This document shows, in pieces, positions 12,843 through 23,300 of a DNA stretch of 64,000 bases. Location of the stretch: contig JALQPE010002422.1 in assembly GCA_030407315.1 (NCBI GenBank), positions 186,001 to 250,000 of the forward strand, given 5' to 3'. The notes under the pieces are model-generated. The model was not told where the DNA came from. It did not search any database and saw nothing but the letters and a program-made list of their open reading frames with translations. Numbering within the stretch: the first letter of the stretch is position 1; each line of letters starts with the position of its first letter. Origin of the DNA: Asparagopsis taxiformis (taxonomy: Eukaryota; Rhodophyta; Florideophyceae; Bonnemaisoniales; Bonnemaisoniaceae). The position numbers and the translations under genes were made by a program.

Positions 12843-13910
12843 ATGAGCACATTCAGTTTGCTTTTGCCTTTCGCTGTTCTATTACTCGGGCAACTCAAAG
12901 TCAATGCTGTCCAGCTTCGTGTTGTCGGTGCAAATCAACCTGGAGGTCTCGAAAATTGGGATATGGGACCTATTCTTTCTGGAAGCATGGTATTATGCCC
13001 TGATGATCTTCCTGACCCGTTCACAATTGCATGTATTCCAAGCGAAGAAGAAGCAAAATCCATTAGGAGGGCAAGATTCTTTGTCAATGGAGTTCGCGTA
13101 AGGACAGAGCAGACTGCTCCGTATGTCATTTCTGGAGATGACGGGTCTACAGCAAACGCTTACCAAGATTTCCCTATCATTGCAAATCTGGAATGTAGGC
13201 TCAGCAGTGGAGCTGTTGCAGATGCTATGGTTGAATTTTTGTGCGTTCCAGAGAGCCCTAGCCCATCACCTTCAGATATGGGATCTCCTTCTATGACACC
13301 ATCACAGTCCCCTACACCATCTCCTTCGCAAGCTGTGACGAACAATAGGAATCGGTTTATTTCTCCAGATTGCATCAGATTGGGAGCAACATCCTATGAA
13401 AGCATTTCACGATGGGCGATTCGTGAAAACGAGATTGAATTTGAACCAGGAAACGACGATACTAGGATCTTTGGAAAAAGTTTTGCTCCTGTTCAATTCA
13501 AATTCATACCTCAGAGAACTTCAATCTATGCAATTGCAGTAGATATGACGACACGTGATCGCGTGGACCATAACGATGTGTGGCTTGGCCTTCCCGGTGT
13601 TGACTTTACGCTTTGGAGGGAGAGTGATACAGTTAGTTCGGGATCAGAAGCTACTGGAACAATCAAAGGATTTCACAACAGCAACCGTCGTCAAGTTCGG
13701 ACACTCTCCATTGATTTCAATGGACATGTGATTTCGAGCCGTACTGAACTTGAGATTGGAAAGGAGTATACAGTGTTTCTCGGTGGAAGGAGCACAATGG
13801 TCATTGTGCATAATATTGTACTTGTTCCGTGTGATGGGACTATGGAGCAATGTTCGGATACTACGTTTAGGAGGAGAGCGCAAAATAGGTGCTCTCGGGC
13901 GGGTTTGTGA
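12843..13910 (+). CDS. Secreted two-domain protein, paralog 4
   Basis: 355 aa on the opposite strand to the other three paralogs. The signal peptide is roughly MSTFSLLLPFAVLLLGQLKV, before QLRVVGANQPGG. The N-terminal domain (MVLCPDDLPDPFTIACIP, ARFFVNGVRVRTEQTAPY) matches paralog 3 almost residue for residue. The linker (about 135-165) is SPSPSD/SPTPSPS. The C-terminal domain has DMTTRDRVDHNDVWLGLP, TIKGFHNSNRR, SIDFNGHVISSR, LGGRSTMVIVHNIVLVPC and the tail CSDTTFRRRAQNRCSRAGL. Codon use is more AT-rich than in paralog 3 although the proteins are close, suggesting relaxed or different base-composition pressure since duplication. Confidence 0.87.
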   Translation: MSTFSLLLPFAVLLLGQLKVNAVQLRVVGANQPGGLENWDMGPILSGSMVLCPDDLPDPFTIACIPSEEEAKSIRRARFFVNGVRVRTEQTAPYVISGDDGSTANAYQDFPIIANLECRLSSGAVADAMVEFLCVPESPSPSPSDMGSPSMTPSQSPTPSPSQAVTNNRNRFISPDCIRLGATSYESISRWAIRENEIEFEPGNDDTRIFGKSFAPVQFKFIPQRTSIYAIAVDMTTRDRVDHNDVWLGLPGVDFTLWRESDTVSSGSEATGTIKGFHNSNRRQVRTLSIDFNGHVISSRTELEIGKEYTVFLGGRSTMVIVHNIVLVPCDGTMEQCSDTTFRRRAQNRCSRAGL

Positions 13911-14832
13911 AATGGTTCTCAGCAACTAGATTCGGTGGTAGTTTTAGATTGAAGATACGGTTTGGTTAGACTGATGTTAAAGAGTCGTGTTCGTTTCCTC
14001 GACCACTGAAGGCCGTTCCAAAGCAGAAGTTTGCGGCTCGCGGGTATTCTACAATTTGTGAAATTTGCACGCTGTAGACTTACATAGCTGAATCTGTCAG
14101 GATAACAGCTTGGGACAGCTGTCACAGGTTGCCAATTCGCCGGCGGCAGAGAATAGAAAAGTTCGGGGATTCTGTTGTAAAGCACCGCCTTCTAGTGCAA
14201 CGTGGACGAATTCCAATGGCGGAACCTAGCCACCACGAGGAACAGGAATGCGCCAGATGTTGGTCTCGTGCTGGTCTGTTCCAGCTGAGCGCAATGGAAT
14301 TGTGGGTATACGGGAGTAGTTGGTAGAGGGTGATTAGGGGTAATGGAAGAGTTCACGCTTAAGCGTGAGAACTACCAACCCGGTCCCGACTGCGTGTCAG
14401 ACCAGTTGATTCACTGTTCTATTCCTCTCTCCCCCCGAGGGGAGGGGTGAGCAGCGGTATTTTACTGGAAGCGGGCGAGTGCTGCCGTCGATGGCTATTC
14501 CACTGGCGGTGGCCTGTACGAATTACAGTAATCCTAATCTGGGTATCAGTTTTTGCGTACTATTTCGGCACTCCCGCCATTCGTGCAGAGATCGCCTGCA
14601 CTTTCAGCTGCATGTCAACGTGAACATACCCCTATCTGCGCACTGGAACTTTATTGTCCATGCAAATGGCAGTCGTCACAAATACTCCACTCGCGTTACG
14701 GGTAGAGGCCCGAAAGTTACCTTTAGAGGTTTTGCGATAGAGATCTAAAAAGGGGAAGCAATTATGCGGCTGTAGCACGAACGCGGCTATCCTTGCACGT
14801 ATTCACGTCGCGGATGATCCACTGTTATGGCT
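13911..14832. other. Spacer up to the family-B LTR
   Basis: No supported gene. It contains a 16-bp perfect palindrome TCACGCTTAAGCGTGA at 14353-14368. No polypurine tract precedes the LTR start at 14833, which fits this being the outside flank of a 5' LTR. Confidence 0.5.
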
Positions 14833-16106
14833 TGTGGGACTCGTCCCGTATTGCGCTGCGAGCGGTCGCGGGAGGGACAATTCCAGGCGTCTGGAATGGG
14901 CGCCAGGAAGGGTCGCTTAAGCGGTACGCTCGAGAGCGTGAGTGGGTGCTCGATAGGGAATCAGCCGCGAAGAGCCGCGTTGGGAATCAATGGCCGCGGT
15001 GACGTGGAAAGGCAATTGTCGCCCAAGGGCGAATGGGCGCGTGCCGCCTTGCATTGGCACCGGGCCACATTGCTTGCGCGGGACCCTTCGGCGAGCGTGC
15101 AACGTGTAGCGATATAGGCGCGATTAGTCACACACGTGTGCGAGCGGGAGGATTCTCCCGTTACAGTTGTGCACGTGTATGTTACGGCTAGCCGTTTCTA
15201 TTAGTTTACACGTAGCAACGTAGCAGCTTACTCTGTAAGGCCCCTGGGCCACATAAACACCCCACAAGGTCCATTGGACGCCGGACCGGGACCATTGGTC
15301 CTGGTCCGGTCCCGGCAGTCTCGTTGACCATTTAAGGTCAACGGATTGACCACTAAGCTACAATAAAGGCAGATCGTCTCGGTTCCAAATCTTTCGACCG
15401 TGGTCGTTTAACTTACAACTAAACGGCGGCGGCAGTTCCTTTACTGGATACCCGCTGCTCCGTTTCGATCTCCGATTGGGGATCGCTCGCACTCTTCCCC
15501 AATTGCCCGCCGCGAGCCTCCTCCGGCGGGAGTGCACGTGGATTGCCCTAGGGCATTTCGTCTCCGCGGTAGTGGAGAACCTTCCCGCTTCTTTTAACGC
15601 CGCTAGGCGACTGGGAGGGGCCTTCCGCCCACCGGGACAAGGCTACCGGCTGGGAGTGTTGTCGGTTGGAACCCCCAGCCGGTCAACCGAAGCCAACGCC
15701 CGCAGGCTTTTCAAACGGTCCCGACCGCTGCCGTCAGCGGTATCACAGTTGCGGAATACGTCGTGTGAAAACCACGCGTGGAGGCGACCACAATCCCCGC
15801 GGGGATCCATCGCGCTAAGTGCCTAGTTAACCCTTAAGTGGGTTGAGGACGGCCACGGCCGATAGATCCCTCCGGCAGGTTAGATCCAGCCGTCCCGGAC
15901 CCCGCTCTACCACCCGCTACCGGGTTGGGAGACAGGTGTCCGGGCTCCGAGGGATCGATCCACCCGACACAGCCCTCGGGCTACTAGGATCGCACGAGGC
16001 GTCAACCTCGTGGAATCGGCGCTCTCACTCGTGAGTTCGAAGCCTTATCCCTATCCTCTAATCCTCCTCGGAGGTATAATCCATCTACAAGGGCTAAGGT
16101 CCTACA
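14833..16106 (+). repeat. LTR of family B (5' LTR, 1,274 bp)
   Basis: Begins TGTGGGACTCG and ends GGTCCTACA (TG...CA). The same 1,274-bp sequence occurs inverted at 62145-63418 with a few substitutions. A primer-binding-like sequence (TTGGTCTTCCGACC) follows one base after the end and a gag-like ORF starts 300 bp on, so this is the 5' LTR of a plus-oriented element. Confidence 0.85.
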
Positions 16107-16107
16107 T

Positions 16108-16127
16108 TTGGTCTTCCGACCTAGAAG
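16108..16127 (+). other. Candidate primer binding site, family B
   Basis: TTGGTCTTCCGACCTAGAAG just inside the 5' LTR. It shares TTGGTCT....GACCTAGAA with the equivalent position of family A (18375-18393), suggesting a common tRNA primer; the tRNA is not identified. Confidence 0.5.
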
Positions 16128-16408
16128 CGTTCGGGACGCTGTTGATCAACCTAGGTTGCTAAAACATCTCCGCTGGTGAGCATTGTACACCGCTTTGTCA
16201 GCGTCAAAGACTAGGAAAGTAACAAAGGAAAGGAAAGTATACCGTACGCGAGGTACGAAGAAAGTCAGAACGGGTACGCCCGGAGCTGCAGGCCCTGTAA
16301 ATCGACGAAGATTCGTGTGAGGTAACCGTCGACAGACGTTAAACACCATAGCTCGGAGGAGCATAATCTCAACCAAATTATTTATATTCATTTCGGTGAG
16401 CGAACAGA

Positions 16409-17691
16409 ATGGCCCCCGGCATCGATGAGCCGACGGCCAGCTCACTAGCCAAGGAGCGGAAATCCTCGGCCACTACGACTACCAGTCGTAGAAAAGGGAG
16501 GGCAGCCAGCGTGCCGCGAAGCTCCCCTCCCCGAACTCGCGCAAACGCGCGAAAGAAGACTGCCTCGGCAGTTTCAGCGGCGACACCTCCAAAGTCGCCG
16601 CCCCCGGCGGAAAATGTCCACTCGCTGTCAAGCGTGGACTCAGGGATGGGCGCTAGGCCACTTACACTTCCTGTAGTGGCGCCTACCCCTAGAGGTGATG
16701 AATTATCGGTGGCTCATGAGCCGACGCCTGCTGCAGCGAACAGCAGAAGCGAGGGGAAGAGAGTGCTTGGCGAGCCCTCTACCCATATTGACCCGCTTCC
16801 CAGCCTCGGCTTGACCACATTGCCATCCACAGGACTGTTTTCGGACAGGCCCCCACGGATGCCAAGCACGGCCACTGCCCATGCCAGTGCGGCTTTGAAG
16901 CAGCCGCCTGCCACGGCAGTTGCCCCACAGGAGATCCGGGCTATCGCACGGGAGGTAGCCCGTGAAATCGCTCGCGAGGAGGTGCGTATCGACCGCGCCA
17001 TTCACCCGCAGGCAGCTTATGACGATATGCGCGCCTCGCTGATCTCCGAAATCGTTCCCATTGTGACCAGACAATTGGAGTCGGTCGTGACCGAACGCGT
17101 TTACACGCGACTCAAGACGGCCCTAAGGCTCGAAATTCCGCATCTCGTCCAGGACGCCGTGACAGAAATGCAGGACGCCGAGGCGCCGTTAAGTCCGCTC
17201 TCTCCTCGCAGCAGAGCGGGCCGGAACGATGACGCCACTCGACCGGTTCGAATGGAACCGATCGGTGGAGACCCACCGAACCATGACCCCCGCAGGGAAA
17301 ATAGGGAACATGAAGAAGCCCGTCGCTGGGTGGACCTCATGCGTGAATCATGCACTCAAGCCCCACACCAAGAACGCCCCCGGGCGGAAGAGTCACCAGA
17401 CTCGTCTTACCCCGGCCTTGTCGAAATCAGGCCGCTTAACGAGCGCTTCACGAAAGCCCTATCTTACCGCACATATAGGTTGCGGAACCAAGACAACCGC
17501 TACGACGATGAAGTCGCCCAGCGGCTGTCCCGGACGGCAAGACAGCTCAGGCATGTCATGACCGTACCGCTCTTCACTGGTGAAGACCCAATCGCCGTTC
17601 TGGCGTTCTTGAAGAACTTCAAGTTTGCGTGTGACGAAACCGGCGTGGCCGAAGGAGCAGCCCTCCCGCTCATGAAATATTTCATGGCTGG
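16409..17691 (+). pseudogene. Truncated gag of a family-B LTR retrotransposon
   Basis: Starts at the ATG at 16409. About 427 codons precede the junction with the family-A LTR at 17692, after which the frame reads only a few LTR codons to a stop. The N-terminal third is basic and Ser/Pro/Thr-rich. A helical segment follows (EIRAIAREVAREIAREEVR, about residues 174-192). The last 85 residues (SYRTYRLRNQD..., PLFTGEDPIAVLAFLKNF, ACDETGVAEG, KYFMAG) align by eye with the family-A gag capsid region (SYRYYRLKNKS..., PFDGTEPIDILRFLAEF, ACDSCGVSEG, KYFLEG). Family B is therefore also gypsy-like. The zinc knuckle and all of pol are missing. Confidence 0.8.
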
Positions 17692-18374
17692 TGTCGTACC
17701 GCCTGGCGGTCCTCGCTGATCGAGCCGTGTCGCTTCCCTATTGGGTACCCACTTACGGGATGTGCCAATCAGAAGGCACCAGCCAACTGGCGTGTTTCCT
17801 ATACTTAGGACCAGCTAAGGCTGACAAATAACCCCACCCGGGCCTATCGGCCCCGGCCAAGACCCCACAAGGGGCAAATTTTAACTTAGGCTGATCAGCC
17901 ATACATTACAATGTAAGCCTATTGGCAATGACCTCGCGGGTAGGCGAGCGCCAGTAATTGGGTTCTGATTGGTCACTAACTGGATATTTATTCCTAACCA
18001 CTAACCCTAGCTTACAGTAGACTTAGTATAAGACGGCCACTGGAATAGCCAGTAGGCACGGTTTCTAGAGGAACGTAAACTCAAGTGGAATTACGACCCA
18101 CAGGAACAGTGTTCGCATACCTATTGTTCAACCCCTCTCCGGGAAAACCTTAGGGTTAGCCAACAGCTCGACGGATTACGTCATCTTGCTCCATTAATAC
18201 GCATCTCGCGTGAGCGCTATAATCGCACAACCCCCTCCGGGTAGCGATCCCTTCTCTCTCACGAGACTACCCGCCGGGTACCTATAAGGTTCATCTGCTC
18301 TACCACTTCCTCTACCGAGGCTCGGGACACCTGTCGGGTGGTTTGCCGCTCTAGCGGATTTTCTACCTGCTACA
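17692..18374 (+). repeat. 5' LTR of element A
   Basis: 683 bp, TGTCGTACC...CTGCTACA. Nearly identical to 29465-30147; an inverted, more diverged copy lies at 59195-59879. Confidence 0.92.
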
Positions 18375-18393
18375 TTGGTCTCTAGACCTAGAA
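18375..18393 (+). other. Candidate primer binding site, element A
   Basis: TTGGTCTCTAGACCTAGAA directly follows the LTR end. Position and the TGG start fit a tRNA-primed site; the core is shared with family B. Confidence 0.55.
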
Positions 18394-18451
18394 CCTTGTA
18401 CCCTCGGGTAAGTCTCTTTGAGAGAAATTTTCCTTCACAATCATCTTCACG

Positions 18452-20389
18452 ATGCCTCGTAACCCTACAGCGGGACCCTCTAGTGAGGACATAGCGCCTG
18501 CCAGCGACTTATCCGATTCGGATCTGATCGCCGAAGAAGGCGTGGTGATTAACACCCTGCAAGACCGGGCCGACCGAATCTTCAACGAACGGTTGGAAGA
18601 ATTCAAGGCTGAATTCAGCACCGTCGTCGAGAAGACTGTTCAAGACCGCAGGGCGGAAATCGTGGACGCTACGGTCGAAACCGTCATGGAACTGGTCGAG
18701 CCAAAGCTGATGGCCGCCAGCCGAGAAGCCACCCTAGATCGGGACGCCGAGTTCCTAGCGGAAACCTGGAATCAGGTCAAAGCCGAATTCGCTAAACGCG
18801 TATCCCTTTTGGAAACTCGTCTGGAGGAGCTTTCGATTCACGGCTTTAATGCCAGTCCATTAGGACAACAGGAGTTTCCTGCTCGCCGCATCCGATCGGC
18901 TGATTTCCCTGACCCTACATCCGGTAGGGAGGAAGAAGAAGATCCCCGATTGGATCAAGTCGCAGAAGCAACCCGACACCTGTCGGACCGTGTCGACGCC
19001 CTCGCCGAATCACTATCCCAAACAGGGAATATCTCTCGCACGAGACAGCACACTCGTGCCACCGGATCCATACCGGAAAATCCCTCGTGGGATGATGAAG
19101 AAGGACCTCTTGAGGAAGGCTTAGTGCCTTTGAAGGCCCGCGAACCCGCGTTCGACCTAGTGGTCTCCTATCGGTACTACCGACTCAAGAACAAGTCCCT
19201 AACGACTGATACCCTAATGGGTAAATCAAGAAGCTTGTATAAGCTAACGGAGAAGATCCGTAATTTCAACGCGTCATTCACGCCGTTCGATGGTACGGAA
19301 CCCATCGATATCCTCCGGTTCCTCGCGGAATTTCAAGATGCATGTGATTCATGCGGAGTCTCGGAGGGAGAAGCTACCAAGTTACTCAAGTATTTCCTGG
19401 AAGGAGAACCTCAACGGTTTATCGCCGCTGAGGCGCGAAAGCGCAAGCTTCTCAACCACCTGCACCAGCAGATCACTTGGCCTCAAGCCGTTAACGCCCT
19501 TCTGGCTCGCTACGCGACGGACAATGTCCTAGCGGACGCATATGACGCAGTAACGCGTATACGGCAAGGGCCGGATGAAGACGAAGCTGCATACGCAGAC
19601 AGACTGCAGGACGCTGCACTCCTGTGTGCGAACGTCTTCTCGGAAAGAGACTTGGTCAACTACTACCTCAAGGGCCTACGCCCAGAGGTTAAACACACCG
19701 TCAAGGTGACTATAGGCCGCAGTGGCGGAGAAGATTTTCTTGCTGTCCGTAACCTTGCTAAAGGACTCGGGGACTCTTTACGAGCATCGCTACCCGCGAA
19801 ACCTAAGGCTTACCCTACTCGGGAAATCGCGGACCGGAAACGCAAAGCGTTGCTCGCTACCGTACCCGGAGAACCGGCTGTGATACCGCGGACCCCGCCG
19901 CCGACCTTACCTTCCCCTACCGGGAACCCAATGGGCGCGCCAATGCAGGCCCCTACCCTAACGGGAGAACATCTTAAACTCGCTGAGAGTATGATCCCCG
20001 AAGGGGCTGTTACTTGGAGATGCTCTGGCTGTCGCCAACCAGGGCACGTGTTATACACTTGTCCTTACCTACCACCCTCAGTGGGAACTTACTTCGCCTT
20101 TGCGAACTACGCTTACCAGCAAGAACCGGAGCAGGTTATGCGCCGCCAACAGCGCCAGTCCAATCGGTTCAACCGAAAAAGGGATTACCCTAAAGCCGTG
20201 CTCCAACGGTCAAACCCTCCAACACGCATGGTTGCGTTCGCCGATGACGAAAATCATCCCAAATTGGGCCCTCTGAGGCGAGACGTTTTAGAACGTAACG
20301 GATCTTCCGTAACGGCTCAAGACGTTGCCGACGCCTTGGACACTCCGACGACTCCGACACGTCGTCGGAAAACTAATGACGGGGAGTGA
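18452..20389 (+). CDS. gag: Gag polyprotein of element A
   Basis: 645 aa from ATG 18452, 78 bp after the LTR. The N-terminal half is acidic and helical. The capsid-like region (about 230-440) includes SYRYYRLKNKS, FDGTEPIDILRFLAEF and LLKYFLEGEPQRF, followed by a retrotransposon-gag pattern (WPQAVNALLARY, QGPDEDEAAYADRLQDAA, YYLKGLRPEVKHTV). A zinc knuckle C-x2-C-x4-H-x4-C (CSGCRQPGHVLYTC) lies at about 524-537. Gag would form the intracellular particle packaging the element RNA. The stop lies within the pol reading frame, so pol is probably made by frameshifting. Frame intact. Confidence 0.9.
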   Translation: MPRNPTAGPSSEDIAPASDLSDSDLIAEEGVVINTLQDRADRIFNERLEEFKAEFSTVVEKTVQDRRAEIVDATVETVMELVEPKLMAASREATLDRDAEFLAETWNQVKAEFAKRVSLLETRLEELSIHGFNASPLGQQEFPARRIRSADFPDPTSGREEEEDPRLDQVAEATRHLSDRVDALAESLSQTGNISRTRQHTRATGSIPENPSWDDEEGPLEEGLVPLKAREPAFDLVVSYRYYRLKNKSLTTDTLMGKSRSLYKLTEKIRNFNASFTPFDGTEPIDILRFLAEFQDACDSCGVSEGEATKLLKYFLEGEPQRFIAAEARKRKLLNHLHQQITWPQAVNALLARYATDNVLADAYDAVTRIRQGPDEDEAAYADRLQDAALLCANVFSERDLVNYYLKGLRPEVKHTVKVTIGRSGGEDFLAVRNLAKGLGDSLRASLPAKPKAYPTREIADRKRKALLATVPGEPAVIPRTPPPTLPSPTGNPMGAPMQAPTLTGEHLKLAESMIPEGAVTWRCSGCRQPGHVLYTCPYLPPSVGTYFAFANYAYQQEPEQVMRRQQRQSNRFNRKRDYPKAVLQRSNPPTRMVAFADDENHPKLGPLRRDVLERNGSSVTAQDVADALDTPTTPTRRRKTNDGE

Positions 20390-23300
20390 GGTGTCGCACT
20401 CCCGTCAGGAGGTGGAGCGATTACGCTACTCGGTGGACATCTCACCACAACCACCTCCGCAGGAAAAGGCTGCAACTCCCTCTAGGGACCAAAGTCTTTC
20501 CCAGACACCAACCCCTTCGGGTTCCCCCACAGGGACTCGAACCTCAAGGCCGAAAGCCTCATGCCTGCTTAAGGCCGCCCATTACGTAGTAATGGGTTCC
20601 ATCGGACTCGATCCGTCAATTCTCACGCCTATGCGTATGGTGATGGACACCGGGTCCGGACCATCGGTCATCCATGAAAGGAGCTTACCCCACAATTGGG
20701 AACAATTCCAAGTCCCTACGGGGAAAGTTCCGCAACTGGCCGATGCTAACGGCAATCCTCTTCGGATAAAAGGCAAGATAATACTGTCCTTACAGTTAGG
20801 CCACAAGTCCTTTGAGGAAGAATTCTTCGTCGCGCCTAAGTTGGCCGTACCCCTCATCTTGGGAACTGGGGCAATGAATACCCACGTAGACGCAATTAGG
20901 TGCCGGGCCCAACGAATTGATATTCACGACGGCGGGTCGATAGCTATCCTAGTGATGTCGCCTACGCGTAAAACATCCCCCACCCTTTCGTGCTACGTGG
21001 ATGCCTCGCGACCCTCTAATGGGATTAACTTAGACCGCCAGCCTCATGGCATTCGATTGTCACAAAGTGTGAATGTTCCTCCGCGGAGTCAAGTAACAAC
21101 TACTGTTGTATGCGCCGGTGGCGGCTTGAGTATACTCTCACCGAGAGATCGGATCCTTCACCGACATCGTGTCTCTATCCCGAATGGGGTTGCGGAAGTC
21201 ATCCCGCGACAGGAATTCCTGACTATATTAACTAACTTCGGTACATCCGACAAGTACCTCCCTAAAGGGACAATTATAGGCTATGCCCTTCGGGCACCCG
21301 AACGGCCAATGCGCCCCATGGCTCTCAGCCGTTCTACCCCTTCCTCCCAAGAGGCCTCCACTATGGTGACTACTCTCCATCAGGAGCAAAAGGGCGAGGC
21401 CACCCAACCATCAAACTGGAAGCAAGAAGTCTCTCTAGACCACCTTGGTCAAATCCCGTTGAGGGAACGCATCCTTAGCATGCTATCTCGACACGAGTCT
21501 ATGTGGGATGGATCCCTAGGGGACATCCGCGCTACGGAACACCGAATCGACATAGTCGAAGGGAGCAAGCCTAGACGGCAACAACCCTACCGGATGGGAC
21601 CCGCTCGTCGAGAGATTGCCCGTAAGGAAATAACCAGCATGCTGGAAAAAGGAGTGATCGAACCGTCGACCTCCGAATGGGCTAGCCCAGTGGTTCTTGT
21701 CCCGAAGAAGGATGGTAAATTACGCTTTTGCGTCGACTATAGGGGTCTTAACGACATCACTGTCAATGATGTGTACCCCCTTCCACGAATGGATGATTGT
21801 ATTGACTCCCTCGGAGATGCTCAAGTATTCACCACATTGGATTGTAATTCTGGCTATTGGCAGATCCCTGTTGCACAGGACGACCGTGACAAAACGGCAT
21901 TCACCTCCCATTTGGGGACATATCGTTTCAAACGATTGCCTTTTGGCTTAAAGAATGCTCCGGCAACGTTTCAGCGTGCCATCGACATTATTCTTAGCAG
22001 CGTTCGCTGGCAGACCTGTCTGATTTACTTAGACGATGTGATCGTATTCTCTCGGGACGAGGCCGAACATCTCCACCATGTGGACCAAGTACTCTCCCTC
22101 CTACGGGAAGCAGGTGTCACCCTGAAGTTGACAAAGTGTCATTTCTTCGAAAAGAAGGTTGATTACCTGGGACATGTCGTGATGCCAGGAAAGCTAGCTG
22201 TTGCACAGAACGCCACTTCGGCTATCGCTGACGCGATCTTTCCGCAAACGCCTACGCAAATGCGATCCTTCCTCGGAAGCTGTGGCGTCTTTCGACGATT
22301 CATCAAAGGGTATGCCGCAATTGCGCACCCCTTGAACGAAATGCTGACCAAAGACAGCCTCCCTAAATTCGGGAAAGAACCTCCTACCGAGGACCAACAG
22401 CGCGCGTTCAACGCTCTCAAAGAGGTCATGATCAAGCCGCCGATACTGGCTCTACCCAAGTTGGGTCAACCCTACACCGTAGACACGGACGCTTCCGCAT
22501 ACCAAATAGGATGCGCTCTGCTTCAGCAGCAAGGGGAAGAGAACGATCTCAAGCCAATTGGCTATTGGTCGCGGACCTTGACTAAACCTGAAAGAGGTTA
22601 CTCCCCTACGGAGCGTGAATGTCTAGCCGTCGTATGGGCTGTCACTATCCTACGTCCATACTTGGAGCAAACAAAGTTTGTAGTCCGGACGGACCATAAC
22701 GCGCTGCGTTGGCTCATGAATATCAACGACCCTTCAGGGAGACTATGCCGTTGGCGCCTCCGACTTGCGGAATTTGACTATCAAATAGTCTACCGACCCG
22801 GCCGGGTTCACCAACTACCAGACGCCCTTTCGCGTGTTGAAACTAACGGCGAGACGCCCGTCACTATTGACGATGAAATACCAACTCTGTTGGCCACGCA
22901 CGCACCGCAAGGTGAAACATCCTGGGATGATGACACTGATGTTTGGTTCTACGACCTTTCTCTAGCAAGAGACCACGCCGAGGAGGCGCCTAATCGCAAC
23001 GGTACACCCGTCTTGACAACTCATCCGCAAACGGAAAACTATTGCCCGATAACTCTCCAAGAGTGGCTCGAAGAGCAACGAACGGACGACTTCTGTCAAC
23101 AGGCCCTGGCCTCTCAGAAGTCTGACTCTCTCTTCTTCGAAGATGAAGACGGTGTCCTTTGTAGGAAGTCCAAACTGGACGGGTCATCCCAGATTGTGGT
23201 ACCTAAAGCCTTACGGCAACGTCTATTGACGATGTGCCACCACGGCATATTGGCAGGACATCCTGGTCAGAACCGCATGTACGACACGATGCGCCTATCT

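Noticed and set aside
16146..16445. 99-aa minus-strand frame between the LTR and gag
   Set aside because: Lies over the primer site and gag leader, with no motif; a chance frame.
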